From Anaerolineales bacterium (lineage in GTDB: Bacteria; Chloroflexota; Anaerolineae; 4572-78; NAK82), in the NCBI GenBank assembly GCA_020343875.1, contig CP070811.1, forward strand, positions 2,913,579 through 2,975,145: a stretch of DNA of 61,567 bases, read 5' to 3'. Numbering within the stretch: position 1 is the first letter of the stretch; each line of letters starts with the position of its first letter. The notes below the pieces were generated by a model that saw nothing but the letters and a program-made list of their open reading frames with translations, had not been told where the DNA came from and did no database searches. Position numbers and translations under genes: made by a program. Below, in pieces: positions 26,855-35,380 of the stretch.

Positions 26855-27817
26855 ATGATTCAGGATTCAGAGAACCACCTTGATCTCCTGTTTGCGGCCG
26901 TGGGCGATGCCGACGCGGTCCTGATCCTGTCTCACAATGACCCCGATCCCGACGCCATTGCTAGCACCGTCGCCCTCCGCCACTTGCTGATGGAGGCGCT
27001 GGGCGTGGAAAGCAGCATCGCCTACCAGGGCATCATCGGCCGGGCTGAGAACCGGGCGTTGGTGCACTATCTGGGCCAGCCGCTGCGGCCCCTGACTGAC
27101 GCCGATCTGGCTGGCGAGGCCCCCATCGCTCTGGTGGACACCCAACCTGGCGCCGGAAACAATGCCTTGCCGGACAGATCTGAGGTGATGATCGTCATCG
27201 ATCACCACACCTGGCGAAAGCCGACGGCCGGAGCAGCCTACGTGGACGTCCGACCTGAGGCAGGTGCCACTTCAACCATCCTGACGGAATACCTCCAGGA
27301 GACTGGTCTCGAACTTCAACCCCCGCTTGCCACTGCGCTCTTCTACGGCATTAAAGCCGATACGCGAGGGCTGAGCGGTGGCGCGGGCCCGGCCGATACG
27401 GCGGCCTACCTGTACCTTCAGCCTCTGGTTGACACTCAGGCCTTGGCCCAGATTGAGTACGCGCAGGTCCCGGTCAGCTACTTCAAGAGCTTCGATGCCA
27501 CCTTACGGGCGGCGCGTGTCTACGACGGAGTCGTCGTTGCCTATGTGGGCCCGATGGCCTATCCGGACCTGACAGCCGAAATGGCTCACCTTTTGTTGAG
27601 GCCAGAGAAATCCCGATGGGTAGTCTGCATGGGTGTACACCGGAAGGTCCTGATCCTGTCGGTCCGAACGCAAAGCCCGACCGGCGGCGCCGACCAGGTC
27701 GCTACTATTTTACCGCCTCTGCCCGCCTTCGACGGGCTGGTGCGGGGGGCGTTTCTTGCCAAGTTGGTGACCACAGCCGTCTTCTTCCAACCCCAAAAGG
27801 AGGTATGGGATTCATGA
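26855..27817 (+). CDS. DHH-family phosphoesterase
   Basis: 320 residues from ATG 26855, ten bases after AGGAGG; an upstream TTG at 26759 would extend it by 32 codons. DHH-superfamily signatures: ILSHNDPDPDAIASTVAL (metal-binding DxD), LVDTQPG, IVIDHHTWRKP (the DHH motif itself), TSTILTEYL, and a DHHA1-type C-terminal substrate domain (about 220-320). Relatives (NrnA, Pde2, GdpP) cleave nanoRNA, pApA or cyclic di-AMP. It overlaps the RCK_C permease gene by ATGA and shares the cluster with a diadenylate cyclase, so c-di-AMP or pApA is the likeliest substrate. That substrate is inferred. Confidence 0.85.
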   Translation: MIQDSENHLDLLFAAVGDADAVLILSHNDPDPDAIASTVALRHLLMEALGVESSIAYQGIIGRAENRALVHYLGQPLRPLTDADLAGEAPIALVDTQPGAGNNALPDRSEVMIVIDHHTWRKPTAGAAYVDVRPEAGATSTILTEYLQETGLELQPPLATALFYGIKADTRGLSGGAGPADTAAYLYLQPLVDTQALAQIEYAQVPVSYFKSFDATLRAARVYDGVVVAYVGPMAYPDLTAEMAHLLLRPEKSRWVVCMGVHRKVLILSVRTQSPTGGADQVATILPPLPAFDGLVRGAFLAKLVTTAVFFQPQKEVWDS

Positions 27818-29598
27818 CCCTACAGATTGCCCTCACGCTATCCATTGTCGGCATGGCCATCGTGCTCTTTGCCACCGAAAAGCTGCGCGTGGACATAGTC
27901 GCCCTCATCGTGCTGCTTTCCGTGGCGGTCACCGGCCTGATTGGCCCAGAGGATGTCTTTGCAGGCTTTTCCAACCCAGCGGTGATTACGGTTTGGGCGG
28001 TCTACATTGTGTCTGGTGGCCTGTTCAGGACAGGTGTAGCCGATCTCTTGGGCCAGGGCATCTTGCGTCTGGCAGGCACCAGCGAAGCCCGGCTGATCGC
28101 AGTCATCATGTTGACCTGCGGCCTTATGTCGGCTTTTATGAATAACGTCGGCGCTACGGCTATGCTGTTGCCGGCCGTGGTGGGCATCTCGCGTCGGACC
28201 AAAGTGCCGGTGTCGAAACTGCTTATTCCCCTCTCGTTTTCTTCGCTGTTGGGTGGCGAAATGACCCTCATCGGCACGCCTGCCAACATACTGGGCACCG
28301 GTATCCTAGCCGAGCGTGGGCTACCAACCTTCAGGTTCTTCGACTTTCTGCCTGTCGGTGCTATCTTTCTAGGGACGGGAGTCTTGTACATGATGCTGCT
28401 CGGCCGGCATCTGCTCCCGGCGCGGCAGCCCCCGGACGAGCGAGGGACAGCCCGCCAACTGCGGGGATACGTCAGCGAGGTGAAGGTAGCTCAAGACAGC
28501 CCGCTGGCGGGTCGAACCCTGCTCGAGTCTCGATTGGGCGCGGACTTCGAACTTACTGTCCTGGCCATTGAGCGCGATGGGCATGTGCAGACGACGCTTC
28601 CGCCTGACACGCGCATCCAGACCAGCGATCTCTTAATAGTAGAAGGTGCCGCCGAGCACCTGATACGAGCTCGAGATAAACTACGGCTGGTGATTGACGT
28701 GGAAAGGACGGCCGAGTTAGAGCGAGGGCTTGATAAAGGCGGGTTTCACCTGGTAGAGGCTACCCTGGCACCTCGCTCGGGCATGGCGGGACATACCCTG
28801 AGCCAAACCGGGTTTCGCAACCGGTATGGTTTCAGTGTCTTGGCCATCTGGCGTCACGGGGAGGTTATCATTCAGCGCCTAGGCAATGTGCCGCTTCAGT
28901 TTGGCGACGTCCTACTGCTGCAAGGGCTACATCATCGTTTGCCAGCGCTCCAGGACGGGGGCGATTTCCTGGTACTAGAGCCGCTTGCCGTGGAACGTCG
29001 CCAGCTAACCAAGGCCCCTATCGCTGTAGGGATTATGGCCCTCGTTTTGGGTCTGGTGCTGCTGGCCGGTTTCCACATCTCTATGGCTATGGTCATTGGA
29101 GCCGTGTTGATGGTCCTGACCCGTTGTCTGACTATGGACGAGGCCTACCAGAGCATCGACTGGCGCACCGTCTTTCTAGTTGCCGGTATGTTGCCTCTGG
29201 GTACGGCCATGGAAACCACCGGGTCTGCCCGTTTCCTGGCTGATCTTTTACTTGGGGCAGCCGGCAGCCTCGGCCCTGTGGCCGTCCTGGCCGGCATCTA
29301 TATCTTGGTGGCTCTCATCACCCAACCCATGTCCAACGCCGCCGCCGTGGTGCTCGTCACGCCCATTGCCATCGATAGTGCCTTGGGCATGGGGGCCGAC
29401 CCCAAGCCCTTCGTCTTGGCTACCGTTCTCGGCGCGGCCACCAGCTTTCTCACTCCGGTCGGGCACAAGGCCAACGTGCTGGTCTTCGGGCCGGGAGGAT
29501 ACAAGTTCTTCGACTACACGCGTGTGGGAGCGCTGCTTACGCTCGTCCTTCTGGTCGTGACCATGATTTTCTTGCCCATCCTGTGGCCATTGTTCTAG
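27814..29598 (+). CDS. SLC13-family permease with paired RCK_C domains (second)
   Basis: 594 residues, the same length as its paralogue at 22955 and similar throughout (starts MTLQIALTLSIVG versus MTPQIALTLTIIA). Same plan: helix bundle, two RCK_C domains (about 215-390; PLAGRTLLESRLGADFELTV and GMAGHTLSQTGFRNRYGFSV), helix bundle with QPMSNAAAVVLVTPIAI and TPVGHKANVLVFGPGGY. The start is set by the match to the paralogue and by AGGAGG at 27797-27802. ATG 27814 overlaps the phosphoesterase stop, so hydrolase and permease are made together. It likely carries anions under nucleotide control. Confidence 0.9.
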   Translation: MTLQIALTLSIVGMAIVLFATEKLRVDIVALIVLLSVAVTGLIGPEDVFAGFSNPAVITVWAVYIVSGGLFRTGVADLLGQGILRLAGTSEARLIAVIMLTCGLMSAFMNNVGATAMLLPAVVGISRRTKVPVSKLLIPLSFSSLLGGEMTLIGTPANILGTGILAERGLPTFRFFDFLPVGAIFLGTGVLYMMLLGRHLLPARQPPDERGTARQLRGYVSEVKVAQDSPLAGRTLLESRLGADFELTVLAIERDGHVQTTLPPDTRIQTSDLLIVEGAAEHLIRARDKLRLVIDVERTAELERGLDKGGFHLVEATLAPRSGMAGHTLSQTGFRNRYGFSVLAIWRHGEVIIQRLGNVPLQFGDVLLLQGLHHRLPALQDGGDFLVLEPLAVERRQLTKAPIAVGIMALVLGLVLLAGFHISMAMVIGAVLMVLTRCLTMDEAYQSIDWRTVFLVAGMLPLGTAMETTGSARFLADLLLGAAGSLGPVAVLAGIYILVALITQPMSNAAAVVLVTPIAIDSALGMGADPKPFVLATVLGAATSFLTPVGHKANVLVFGPGGYKFFDYTRVGALLTLVLLVVTMIFLPILWPLF

Positions 29599-29894
29599 GT
29601 ACGTATGACAACTCCTCCAATATTGGTAACCCAAGGAGGGGGAGTCGGGCGGCTTCCTCTGCGAAGCATTTTCCCTGTTTCACTCAACTATGTGTCCCCA
29701 ACGTGTTATGCTCCCTTCAGCATCTAATCCTAGCAATTTCTGGGCTAAGAAAAAGACCCCGCCCAACGGGCGGGGTCTAGATGCTTCTTGGAATAGGCCA
29801 ACTCATGTTTTTGTTAACGTCAGTCTAGTGTAAAGCTGAAGGCAAGGACAAAAGGGTATTGAATGGTATAACACTGTTGTTTCGCTGACGTACG
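29599..29894. other. Convergent intergenic region
   Basis: Lies between the end of the plus-strand permease cluster and the end of the minus-strand microcompartment operon. It contains the minus-strand terminator at 29750-29777. Nothing else is recognised. Confidence 0.5.
29750..29777 (-). terminator. Rho-independent terminator of the microcompartment operon
   Basis: Perfect 10-base arms GACCCCGCCC (29755-29764) and its complement (29768-29777) with a 3-base loop. Read on the minus strand the stem is followed by TTTTT (29754-29750). It lies 118 bases beyond the aldolase stop. Confidence 0.85.
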
Positions 29895-30725
29895 TCACCC
29901 GGCCTGGCCCAGTTCGCGAAGCACTGCCTGGGTGATGGCACGGATTAGGTCTGCTTCGGAGTCGGCCTCGGGCAGGGGGTGGATGTGCTGCCCGTCCAGA
30001 TGGCACACGCCGCACACCTGGCAAAATTCCTCCTCCTCGCCGGGGCGGGCCAGACCCATCTTCTGACGCTGGGCCAGGAGCTTTTCGACTTGTGCTGGGG
30101 GCAGAGGTTCCCCGCGTCCCAATTGTTGTAGGATCAGGCTGATGCGGGCGACCTGTTCCAAGGATTCCAGTCGCATGTATGCTTCCCACGCATCCCGACC
30201 GACTGTCAGCGTGCCGTGGCGTTGCAAGATCATACCGTCATGGCTGCTGATTAAGTTCCGGATGGCGTCTACGTTTTCCGCGCTGGCCGGCGTGGCGTAT
30301 TGGGTGGTGGGGACCAGCCCCAGATTGACGATAACTTCGGGTAGCATGCAATCTGCCAGCGAAACGCCCGCGATGCTGAGAGCCACGGTGGTGGGCGGAT
30401 GGGCATGGACCACGCCCCCGATATCCGGGCGCTGGCGAAACGCTTCCAGGTGCATAAAAATCTCGCTGGTGGGCTTCAGGTTGCGGTTGGCGTCCGTGCC
30501 TGGCCCCACCTTGTTCCCTTGCATGTCGACTACGATGAGTTGCTCGGGTGTCATCAGGCCCTTGCAGAGCCCGCTGGGCGTACACAATACGTGTGCCTCG
30601 TCCAAGCGGGCCGAGATGTTGCCATCGGCGGCGACTACCAGCTCCCTTTCATACATCAAACGCCCTACGCGGACGATTTGCTCGCGCAGGGCCTGTTCCT
30701 TACCCCAACTGTACTGACTACTCAT
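29895..30725 (-). CDS. Class II aldolase with Cys/His tail and terminal helix
   Basis: 276 residues. The class II aldolase/adducin fold (1-205) has the zinc ligands H107, H109 (VVHAHPP) and H170 (LQRHGTL), the acid E88 (TSEIFMH) and the phosphate loop near DGNISAR, as in fuculose- or rhamnulose-1-phosphate aldolase and ribulose-5-phosphate epimerase. The extra C-terminal part has a Cys/His cluster (FCQVCGVCHLDGQHIH, about 239-254) and a final amphipathic helix (ADLIRAITQAVLRELG) typical of an encapsulation peptide. It probably cleaves a sugar phosphate to an aldehyde plus DHAP inside the shell. Last gene of the operon; exact substrate unknown. Confidence 0.85.
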   Translation of the reverse strand: MSSQYSWGKEQALREQIVRVGRLMYERELVVAADGNISARLDEAHVLCTPSGLCKGLMTPEQLIVVDMQGNKVGPGTDANRNLKPTSEIFMHLEAFRQRPDIGGVVHAHPPTTVALSIAGVSLADCMLPEVIVNLGLVPTTQYATPASAENVDAIRNLISSHDGMILQRHGTLTVGRDAWEAYMRLESLEQVARISLILQQLGRGEPLPPAQVEKLLAQRQKMGLARPGEEEEFCQVCGVCHLDGQHIHPLPEADSEADLIRAITQAVLRELGQAG

Positions 30726-30739
30726 ATGACCATCTCTGG

Positions 30740-31021
30740 CTACCGACCATTATCCAATGTAATCTCGTCCACAACACCCACGATCACGGCCCGGATGGCG
30801 CCATCTGGCTCTTTGTCGATGATCTGACGCGCACTATTGCCTTCATCCAGCACCAATACCACGTCACCCACGCCGGCCTGCACCATGTCCACGGCAATGT
30901 CGTAGTAGCCGGTAGGCTGCCCGTTCAGATCCAGCTGATCCACCAGCAGCGTCTTGTGCCGATCGAAGGTTTCCTGGTGGATGGTGGCGACTACGGTTCC
31001 TGTTACGCGGCCAATGTACAT
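30740..31021 (-). CDS. BMC-P pentameric vertex protein (EutN/CcmL), third copy
   Basis: 93 residues of the EutN/CcmL family: IGRVTGTVVATIHQETFDRH, then KTLLVDQLDLNGQPTGYYDI, DMVQAGVGDVVLVLDEGNSA, and AVIVGVVDEI. These proteins form pentamers that cap microcompartment vertices. It is one of three in the operon. It lies 14 bases upstream of the aldolase and 105 bases after the preceding BMC-P gene. Confidence 0.93.
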   Translation of the reverse strand: MYIGRVTGTVVATIHQETFDRHKTLLVDQLDLNGQPTGYYDIAVDMVQAGVGDVVLVLDEGNSARQIIDKEPDGAIRAVIVGVVDEITLDNGR

Positions 31022-31126
31022 TGTTTCAGACAGTCCTTTGATCGTGACTCAGGGTTGATGGGGTGATGTGACAACCAGGCCAAAAGACAAACGGCCTGCC
31101 AAATTTCTCACCGGAGGCCTGGGCGC

Positions 31127-31453
31127 TCATTTCCTGTCACTCTTGTAATGCCATTTGACATTTGGAATGTGCTGGTTTATATCTGCGGGTTGGCCTACTT
31201 CGTCTATGATGCCCACAACAGCCAGGTCAACCGGAACGAACTTGACCGGTAGAGCCAGCGCCGCCTCACGGCTGGCGACGACGTAAGTTAGCATCCCTGG
31301 ACCCGCCTGAGCAGTGCCATCGGCAGCAATGGTAGGGTCACCCTCCGGATTGAGGTCTCGGTCCAATTCCTGTACTACCAGGAATTTTACCCCCTCCAGG
31401 CCTTGATATTTTTGAGTAGCGACCAGGGTGCCGATGACGCGTGCAAATTTCAT
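31127..31453 (-). CDS. BMC-P pentameric vertex protein (EutN/CcmL), second copy
   Basis: 108 residues: FARVIGTLVATQKYQGLEGV, KFLVVQELDRDLNPEGDPTI, DGTAQAGPGMLTYVVASREA and VDLAVVGIIDEVG, the conserved EutN/CcmL beta-barrel text. A 15-residue C-terminal tail (NQHIPNVKWHYKS) is longer than in the third copy. It starts 7 bases after the BMC-T gene, so it is cotranscribed. Confidence 0.93.
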   Translation of the reverse strand: MKFARVIGTLVATQKYQGLEGVKFLVVQELDRDLNPEGDPTIAADGTAQAGPGMLTYVVASREAALALPVKFVPVDLAVVGIIDEVGQPADINQHIPNVKWHYKSDRK

Positions 31454-31460
31454 ACTTCAG

Positions 31461-32060
31461 CTACCAGCCTTTCTGGCGACCGAGGCGTTCCCCGAAATAG
31501 CTGCTCACCAATAGATTCTCCCCCATTTCTGGGTGTAACTGAGGAATGACTACCTGATTCACCAATACCCCTGGCTCAGGCAACGAGCTGACGCCAATCT
31601 CCACCGCCGCTTCTACGTCCTGTACCTCGCCCTGGAAGAGACAAAAAGCCTTGCCTCCCAGCCCGTCGGCCAGCCGAATCTCACGTAACGTGACCTGGGC
31701 ACCTTTTACGCCAGCGTCGGCCGCCTGGATGGTGGAGGCCACATCAATGGTTTCGATAACGCCCAGCGCCACGCCGGCCCCCTCCACCCGGTCGCCAGCG
31801 ATGGCCTGGACCACGGCCGGATGCACCTGCGGCAAGAACACCGTGTCAATCACCGACTCGCCGCCCCACTCCATCCCGGTCCGCAGTGATTCGTCCACCT
31901 CGGCCACCTGGCCGGTGATGAGCACCAGGTACTTTCCCGGCTGCACGGTACCGGCTTTGATGGCGGCGATGGGAGCCTTTTTGACCATGGCGTCGCCCGC
32001 CTGGATGCCGGTGGCGATGCTATTAAATTCGATAAGGGCTAGAGCTGGGTCCATACACAT
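31461..32060 (-). CDS. BMC-T trimeric shell protein (single-layer type)
   Basis: About 199 residues with two fused BMC domains: PALALIEFNSIATGIQAGDA, MVKKAPIAAIKAGTVQPGKY and ITGQVAEVDESL in the first, ALGVIETIDVASTIQAADAG and KAFCLFQGEVQDVEAAVEIG in the second. It resembles the T1/PduT-like trimers that tile facets. I chose the ATG at 32060 (AGGA just upstream); a longer frame reaches back into the ATPase gene. The ATG at 32054 is an alternative. It lies between the ATPase and two vertex proteins. Confidence 0.9.
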   Translation of the reverse strand: MCMDPALALIEFNSIATGIQAGDAMVKKAPIAAIKAGTVQPGKYLVLITGQVAEVDESLRTGMEWGGESVIDTVFLPQVHPAVVQAIAGDRVEGAGVALGVIETIDVASTIQAADAGVKGAQVTLREIRLADGLGGKAFCLFQGEVQDVEAAVEIGVSSLPEPGVLVNQVVIPQLHPEMGENLLVSSYFGERLGRQKGW

Positions 32061-32136
32061 AGCGTCCTGGCCACTGGCGTCCCTGCTGCCAGCGTCACAG
32101 CGTCCCGGGGATTCAGGGCGCTCCGATTTTAAATGG

Positions 32137-33246
32137 TTAAGACAGTAACTGGGTCGCAAGCTGAGCCACAGACTGAGCTGCGGCTGACTTGGGGCTGGAC
32201 AACATCAACGGCCGGCGTGCGTTGAGTGCCGCCAGCATCCCCGGTTCGTATGGGATGGTCGCCGCCAGCGGGCGTTTAAGAGCGTTAACCACCGCCTCCG
32301 ATGACAAACCACCCACGCCACCCGGCGTATTTAGCACTGGCCAGATGCGCTCATTCTCGATTCCCATGTTGCTCAGGACTTGCAAGGCCACCGCTGCCGA
32401 CTGCACTGAAGCCAGGTCAGGCGCGACAAGCAACAACACCCGGTCAGCGGCAGTCAATGCGGCGGCCGTTGTTCGGCTCAAAGTCGGTGCCAGATCCAAA
32501 AAAGCCAGTCGAAATGTCTGGCGCAGGCTGATCACCAGTGGTTGAACCGCGGCAGGCGGTACGTCGCCTGCCGGGCTCTGGGTCACTGGCGAGGACAAGA
32601 CCTGAACGCCGGTCTCATGAGTCTGCCAATGAGGCTTCAGGGTTTCGGCCTTGATCTCTTTGCCAGATGCCAAGGCTTTGTGCAGGCTGCCGGTAGGCCG
32701 CAGTCCGAGCATCAGGGCTGCGTGGCCCGACAGGGGTGCCATGTCGATCAGGGCGACTGGCTGCCGGCGGCTGAGGGCCACAGCCACGGAAAGGTTCACG
32801 GCTAGCGAGGTGACGCCTACCCCTCCTCGTAGGCCAAAGACCGCAATCATACTTCCCAATTTGACCTTGGCTGCCGGGGGCGGCTTGCGCAGCAGGCGCT
32901 CAACATGCGCCACCAAGTCCGATGGCCCGACTGTCTTAGGCAAATAATCGGTCGCACCGGCTTCCAAGGCGGTCTGTCGATCAATCGGCTGAAAGCGGGC
33001 TGAAAAAACCAGAATCGGGATGTCAGCAAAGTCTTCCTGGGCGCGTACACGCCGGCAAAACTCGTAGCCGTTGACTCTAGGCATCATCACATCAGCGATG
33101 ACCAAATTTGGGTGTCTTCGTTGTGTGATAGATAGTCCTGACTCCCCGTTGCTGGCTGTCAGCACGGTATGACCGGCGCGCTTGAGAGCGAATTCGATGA
33201 GGCGGATTACATCGGGATCATCATCTATGATCAGGATGTCGGCCAC
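32137..33246 (-). CDS. Response-regulator receiver fused to CpaE/ParA-like ATPase
   Basis: 369 residues. A receiver domain (1-120; phospho-acceptor D52 in LVIADVMMP, K104) is followed by a MinD/ParA-like domain (about 130-369) with a deviant Walker A GLRGGVGVTS in which the lysine of GKT/S is Val145, LIDMAPLSGHAALMLGL, and FLDLAPTLSR. This is the CpaE/TadZ layout, often an inactive or altered ATPase used for localisation. Being inside a microcompartment operon between an unknown gene and BMC-T, it may place the shells in the cell, as McdA does for carboxysomes. No tad pilus genes are present. The localisation role is inferred. Confidence 0.85.
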   Translation of the reverse strand: MADILIIDDDPDVIRLIEFALKRAGHTVLTASNGESGLSITQRRHPNLVIADVMMPRVNGYEFCRRVRAQEDFADIPILVFSARFQPIDRQTALEAGATDYLPKTVGPSDLVAHVERLLRKPPPAAKVKLGSMIAVFGLRGGVGVTSLAVNLSVAVALSRRQPVALIDMAPLSGHAALMLGLRPTGSLHKALASGKEIKAETLKPHWQTHETGVQVLSSPVTQSPAGDVPPAAVQPLVISLRQTFRLAFLDLAPTLSRTTAAALTAADRVLLLVAPDLASVQSAAVALQVLSNMGIENERIWPVLNTPGGVGGLSSEAVVNALKRPLAATIPYEPGMLAALNARRPLMLSSPKSAAAQSVAQLATQLLS

Positions 33247-33286
33247 CGCGTTGTCCTTTCAATCCGCGCAGAATAGCCTCTTTGTG

Positions 33287-33805
33287 TCAGTCCTTGTCGG
33301 CCACGCAGAAAAGCTCGACGCTTGGTTTGTTGACCAGAATCACCGGCCCCGCGAATTGCACGGTTGGCAAGAGGGACGATGAGGCCGTGGCATTCATCAA
33401 CGGCATGAAATTATCAGTGCCGATGGCCAGCAAAGCCTGCAGGTCTAGCTTGCCTACAATTCGGAGCGAGCCGCGTATCTCAAAAGAGGGAACGGTCACA
33501 AAGACTTCCCTCAGGTGGGGGGTGAACGCAGGGTAGATATGGTCTTTTGACAGCCCATCCGCCTCGGTAGGAAGCACCACGAAGGTGATCTGAGCCTTGA
33601 TGAGCGACCCGGTTTTGTAATAGGCTACAATCTCGCCTGGCTTGTAAATGCGTGACACGTAAATGTCTTGCAGGAGCAAGAAGTCGCTCAACCGATCGCT
33701 CAGAATGTCGGATAGGCGGCGGTTGCCGGTGCTGACGTGCCCTGACATCCGGTAGGCTGTGGTGAAAAAATCGGCGGCCAGCAGCCCGCCCCGGAGGGAA
33801 GCCAT
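33287..33805 (-). CDS. Unknown protein in the microcompartment operon
   Basis: 172 residues; no family recognised. No signal peptide or transmembrane segment. It appears built of two similar beta-rich parts: GHVSTGNRRLSDILSDRLSD with a following DIYVSRI strand, and FVTVPSFEIRGSLRIVGKLD with FMPLMNATASSS and PVILVNKPSVELF. The spacing (16 bases from the aldehyde dehydrogenase start side, 40 from the ATPase) says it belongs to the operon. It could be an adaptor between the receiver-ATPase and the shell, but nothing in the text proves that. Confidence 0.6.
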   Translation of the reverse strand: MASLRGGLLAADFFTTAYRMSGHVSTGNRRLSDILSDRLSDFLLLQDIYVSRIYKPGEIVAYYKTGSLIKAQITFVVLPTEADGLSKDHIYPAFTPHLREVFVTVPSFEIRGSLRIVGKLDLQALLAIGTDNFMPLMNATASSSLLPTVQFAGPVILVNKPSVELFCVADKD

Positions 33806-33821
33806 TGTCTACTCCTTGCCG

Positions 33822-35252
33822 CTAAACTATGCGGAAACTGTCCACCAGCGTGCAGCGCCGCACCCGGGTGAAGTTGCGCGCTGTTGTCATCCCCTCACCG
33901 GTAGGAGTCGCGATGCTAAAAGAAGTGAACCCTTCACCGCCAAATCCCAGCCCGGCCAGATTGGGACCATTCTTCACAAAGATACTGCCTCCAAACTCGC
34001 GGGCCATTCGGCTCAGGTTATCCAGATTCTTGGAGTGCATCACTGCCGTGTGACGATAACCGTGCTCGGCCTCAATGCCCAGGTCAATCGCCTCATCGGC
34101 GCTGCGGACCCGGACTAGGGGCATTACTGGCATCAACTGCTCTGTCCAGACCAATGGGTGGCGTGGGTTATCTACCTCCGCCAGCACCAGGCGTACCTCG
34201 TCTCCAGCGTCGACGCCAATTTCTTTCAGGATGCGGCCTGCGTTCTGACCCACCCAAGCCTTGTTGACGACGCTACGCTTGCCTGGGCCACGGTCTTCCT
34301 CCAAGATGACTTTCAGCAAGCGGCTGATTTGCCAGGATGTGACCTCGACCACTCCCCTGGCTTTCAGCGCCGCCTTCAGTTGGTCCGCTACGGTGTCAAC
34401 GACGATGACTTCCTTCTCGTCAGTACAAATGACGTTGTTGTCGAAAGAGCCCCCCTTGACAATGTCTCGCGCGGCTTGCTCGATGTTGGCCGTTTCGTCA
34501 ACTACAACGGGCGGATTGCCAGGCCCGGCGCAGATAGCCTTCTTACCAGAGTGCATTGCCTCTCGTACCACCGCCCCACCACCGGTGACCACCAATAGCC
34601 GCACGCCAGGGTGCCGCATCAACTCTTGCGCACTTTCAATGGTCGGCTCGGCCGTGCAGGTGACCAGGTTTGGAGGCCCACCTGCCTGCTGAATGGCCTG
34701 GTTCAAAATGGCTATCGTGTGGGCCGATACTTTCTTAGCCATTGGGTGTGCGTTAAAGACTGCTGCGTTGCCGGCAGAAACCATGCCAATGGCGTTGTTG
34801 ATAACGGTGGCCGTTGGGTTGGTGCTGGGCGTGATGGAGGCGATGACCCCGTAGGGTGCCAGTTCCGTGAGGGTGAGTCCACGGTCGCCGGACCAGGCCA
34901 CGGGCTGCAGAATCTCGGGGCCGGGCGTTTTGTCGGCGACCAGCAGATTCTTCTCGATCTTGTCTTCATAGCGGCCCATGCCGGTCTCTTGCCAAGCCTC
35001 ATAGGCCAATATCTGGGCGTTGTCACGGGCGGCCTGGCGCATGTGGCGGATGATGTCTTCACGGCGGGCAAGAGGCAGCAGTTCGAGTTGCCGGAAGGCA
35101 GTTGTTGCCGCTTTCACGGCCGTGTCCACATCTGGGAAGATTCCTAGCGTGTGGCCCACAGAGCTGCCTGGTCGCTGGGCGCCAGGTCTCAGTCCGTGTA
35201 CGACTTCTTGTACAATGCGATCTATTTGCTTCTGGTCTATTTGAACAGCCAT
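33822..35252 (-). CDS. CoA-acylating aldehyde dehydrogenase (PduP/EutE type)
   Basis: 476 residues. Oxidises an aldehyde with NAD and CoA to acyl-CoA inside the shell. Motifs: PSTNPTATVINNAIGMVSAG, the nucleotide-binding VTGGGAVV, and the catalytic cysteine in FDNNVICTDEKE. The N terminus (IDQKQIDRIVQEVVHGL) is an amphipathic helix followed by a Pro/Gly linker, the usual encapsulation peptide. Acetaldehyde from the DeoC reaction is the natural substrate; lactaldehyde is possible if the class II aldolase acts on 6-deoxyhexose phosphates. No PduL phosphotransacylase or alcohol dehydrogenase follows in this window. Confidence 0.93.
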   Translation of the reverse strand: MAVQIDQKQIDRIVQEVVHGLRPGAQRPGSSVGHTLGIFPDVDTAVKAATTAFRQLELLPLARREDIIRHMRQAARDNAQILAYEAWQETGMGRYEDKIEKNLLVADKTPGPEILQPVAWSGDRGLTLTELAPYGVIASITPSTNPTATVINNAIGMVSAGNAAVFNAHPMAKKVSAHTIAILNQAIQQAGGPPNLVTCTAEPTIESAQELMRHPGVRLLVVTGGGAVVREAMHSGKKAICAGPGNPPVVVDETANIEQAARDIVKGGSFDNNVICTDEKEVIVVDTVADQLKAALKARGVVEVTSWQISRLLKVILEEDRGPGKRSVVNKAWVGQNAGRILKEIGVDAGDEVRLVLAEVDNPRHPLVWTEQLMPVMPLVRVRSADEAIDLGIEAEHGYRHTAVMHSKNLDNLSRMAREFGGSIFVKNGPNLAGLGFGGEGFTSFSIATPTGEGMTTARNFTRVRRCTLVDSFRIV

Positions 35253-35380
35253 AGAAATACCTGCCCTTGCAGGCCCTTAGGTGGCCTGGCGAAGTGGCCC
35301 TAATGCGCGTCCGGGGTTTCAGACCGAGCGCTCCGGCCAAGATCCATCATCTCAGTCGATGGCCTTGTCGAGCGATGGGA

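Noticed and set aside
32137..33246. Tad pilus CpaE
   Set aside because: No other tad genes nearby; both flanks are microcompartment genes.
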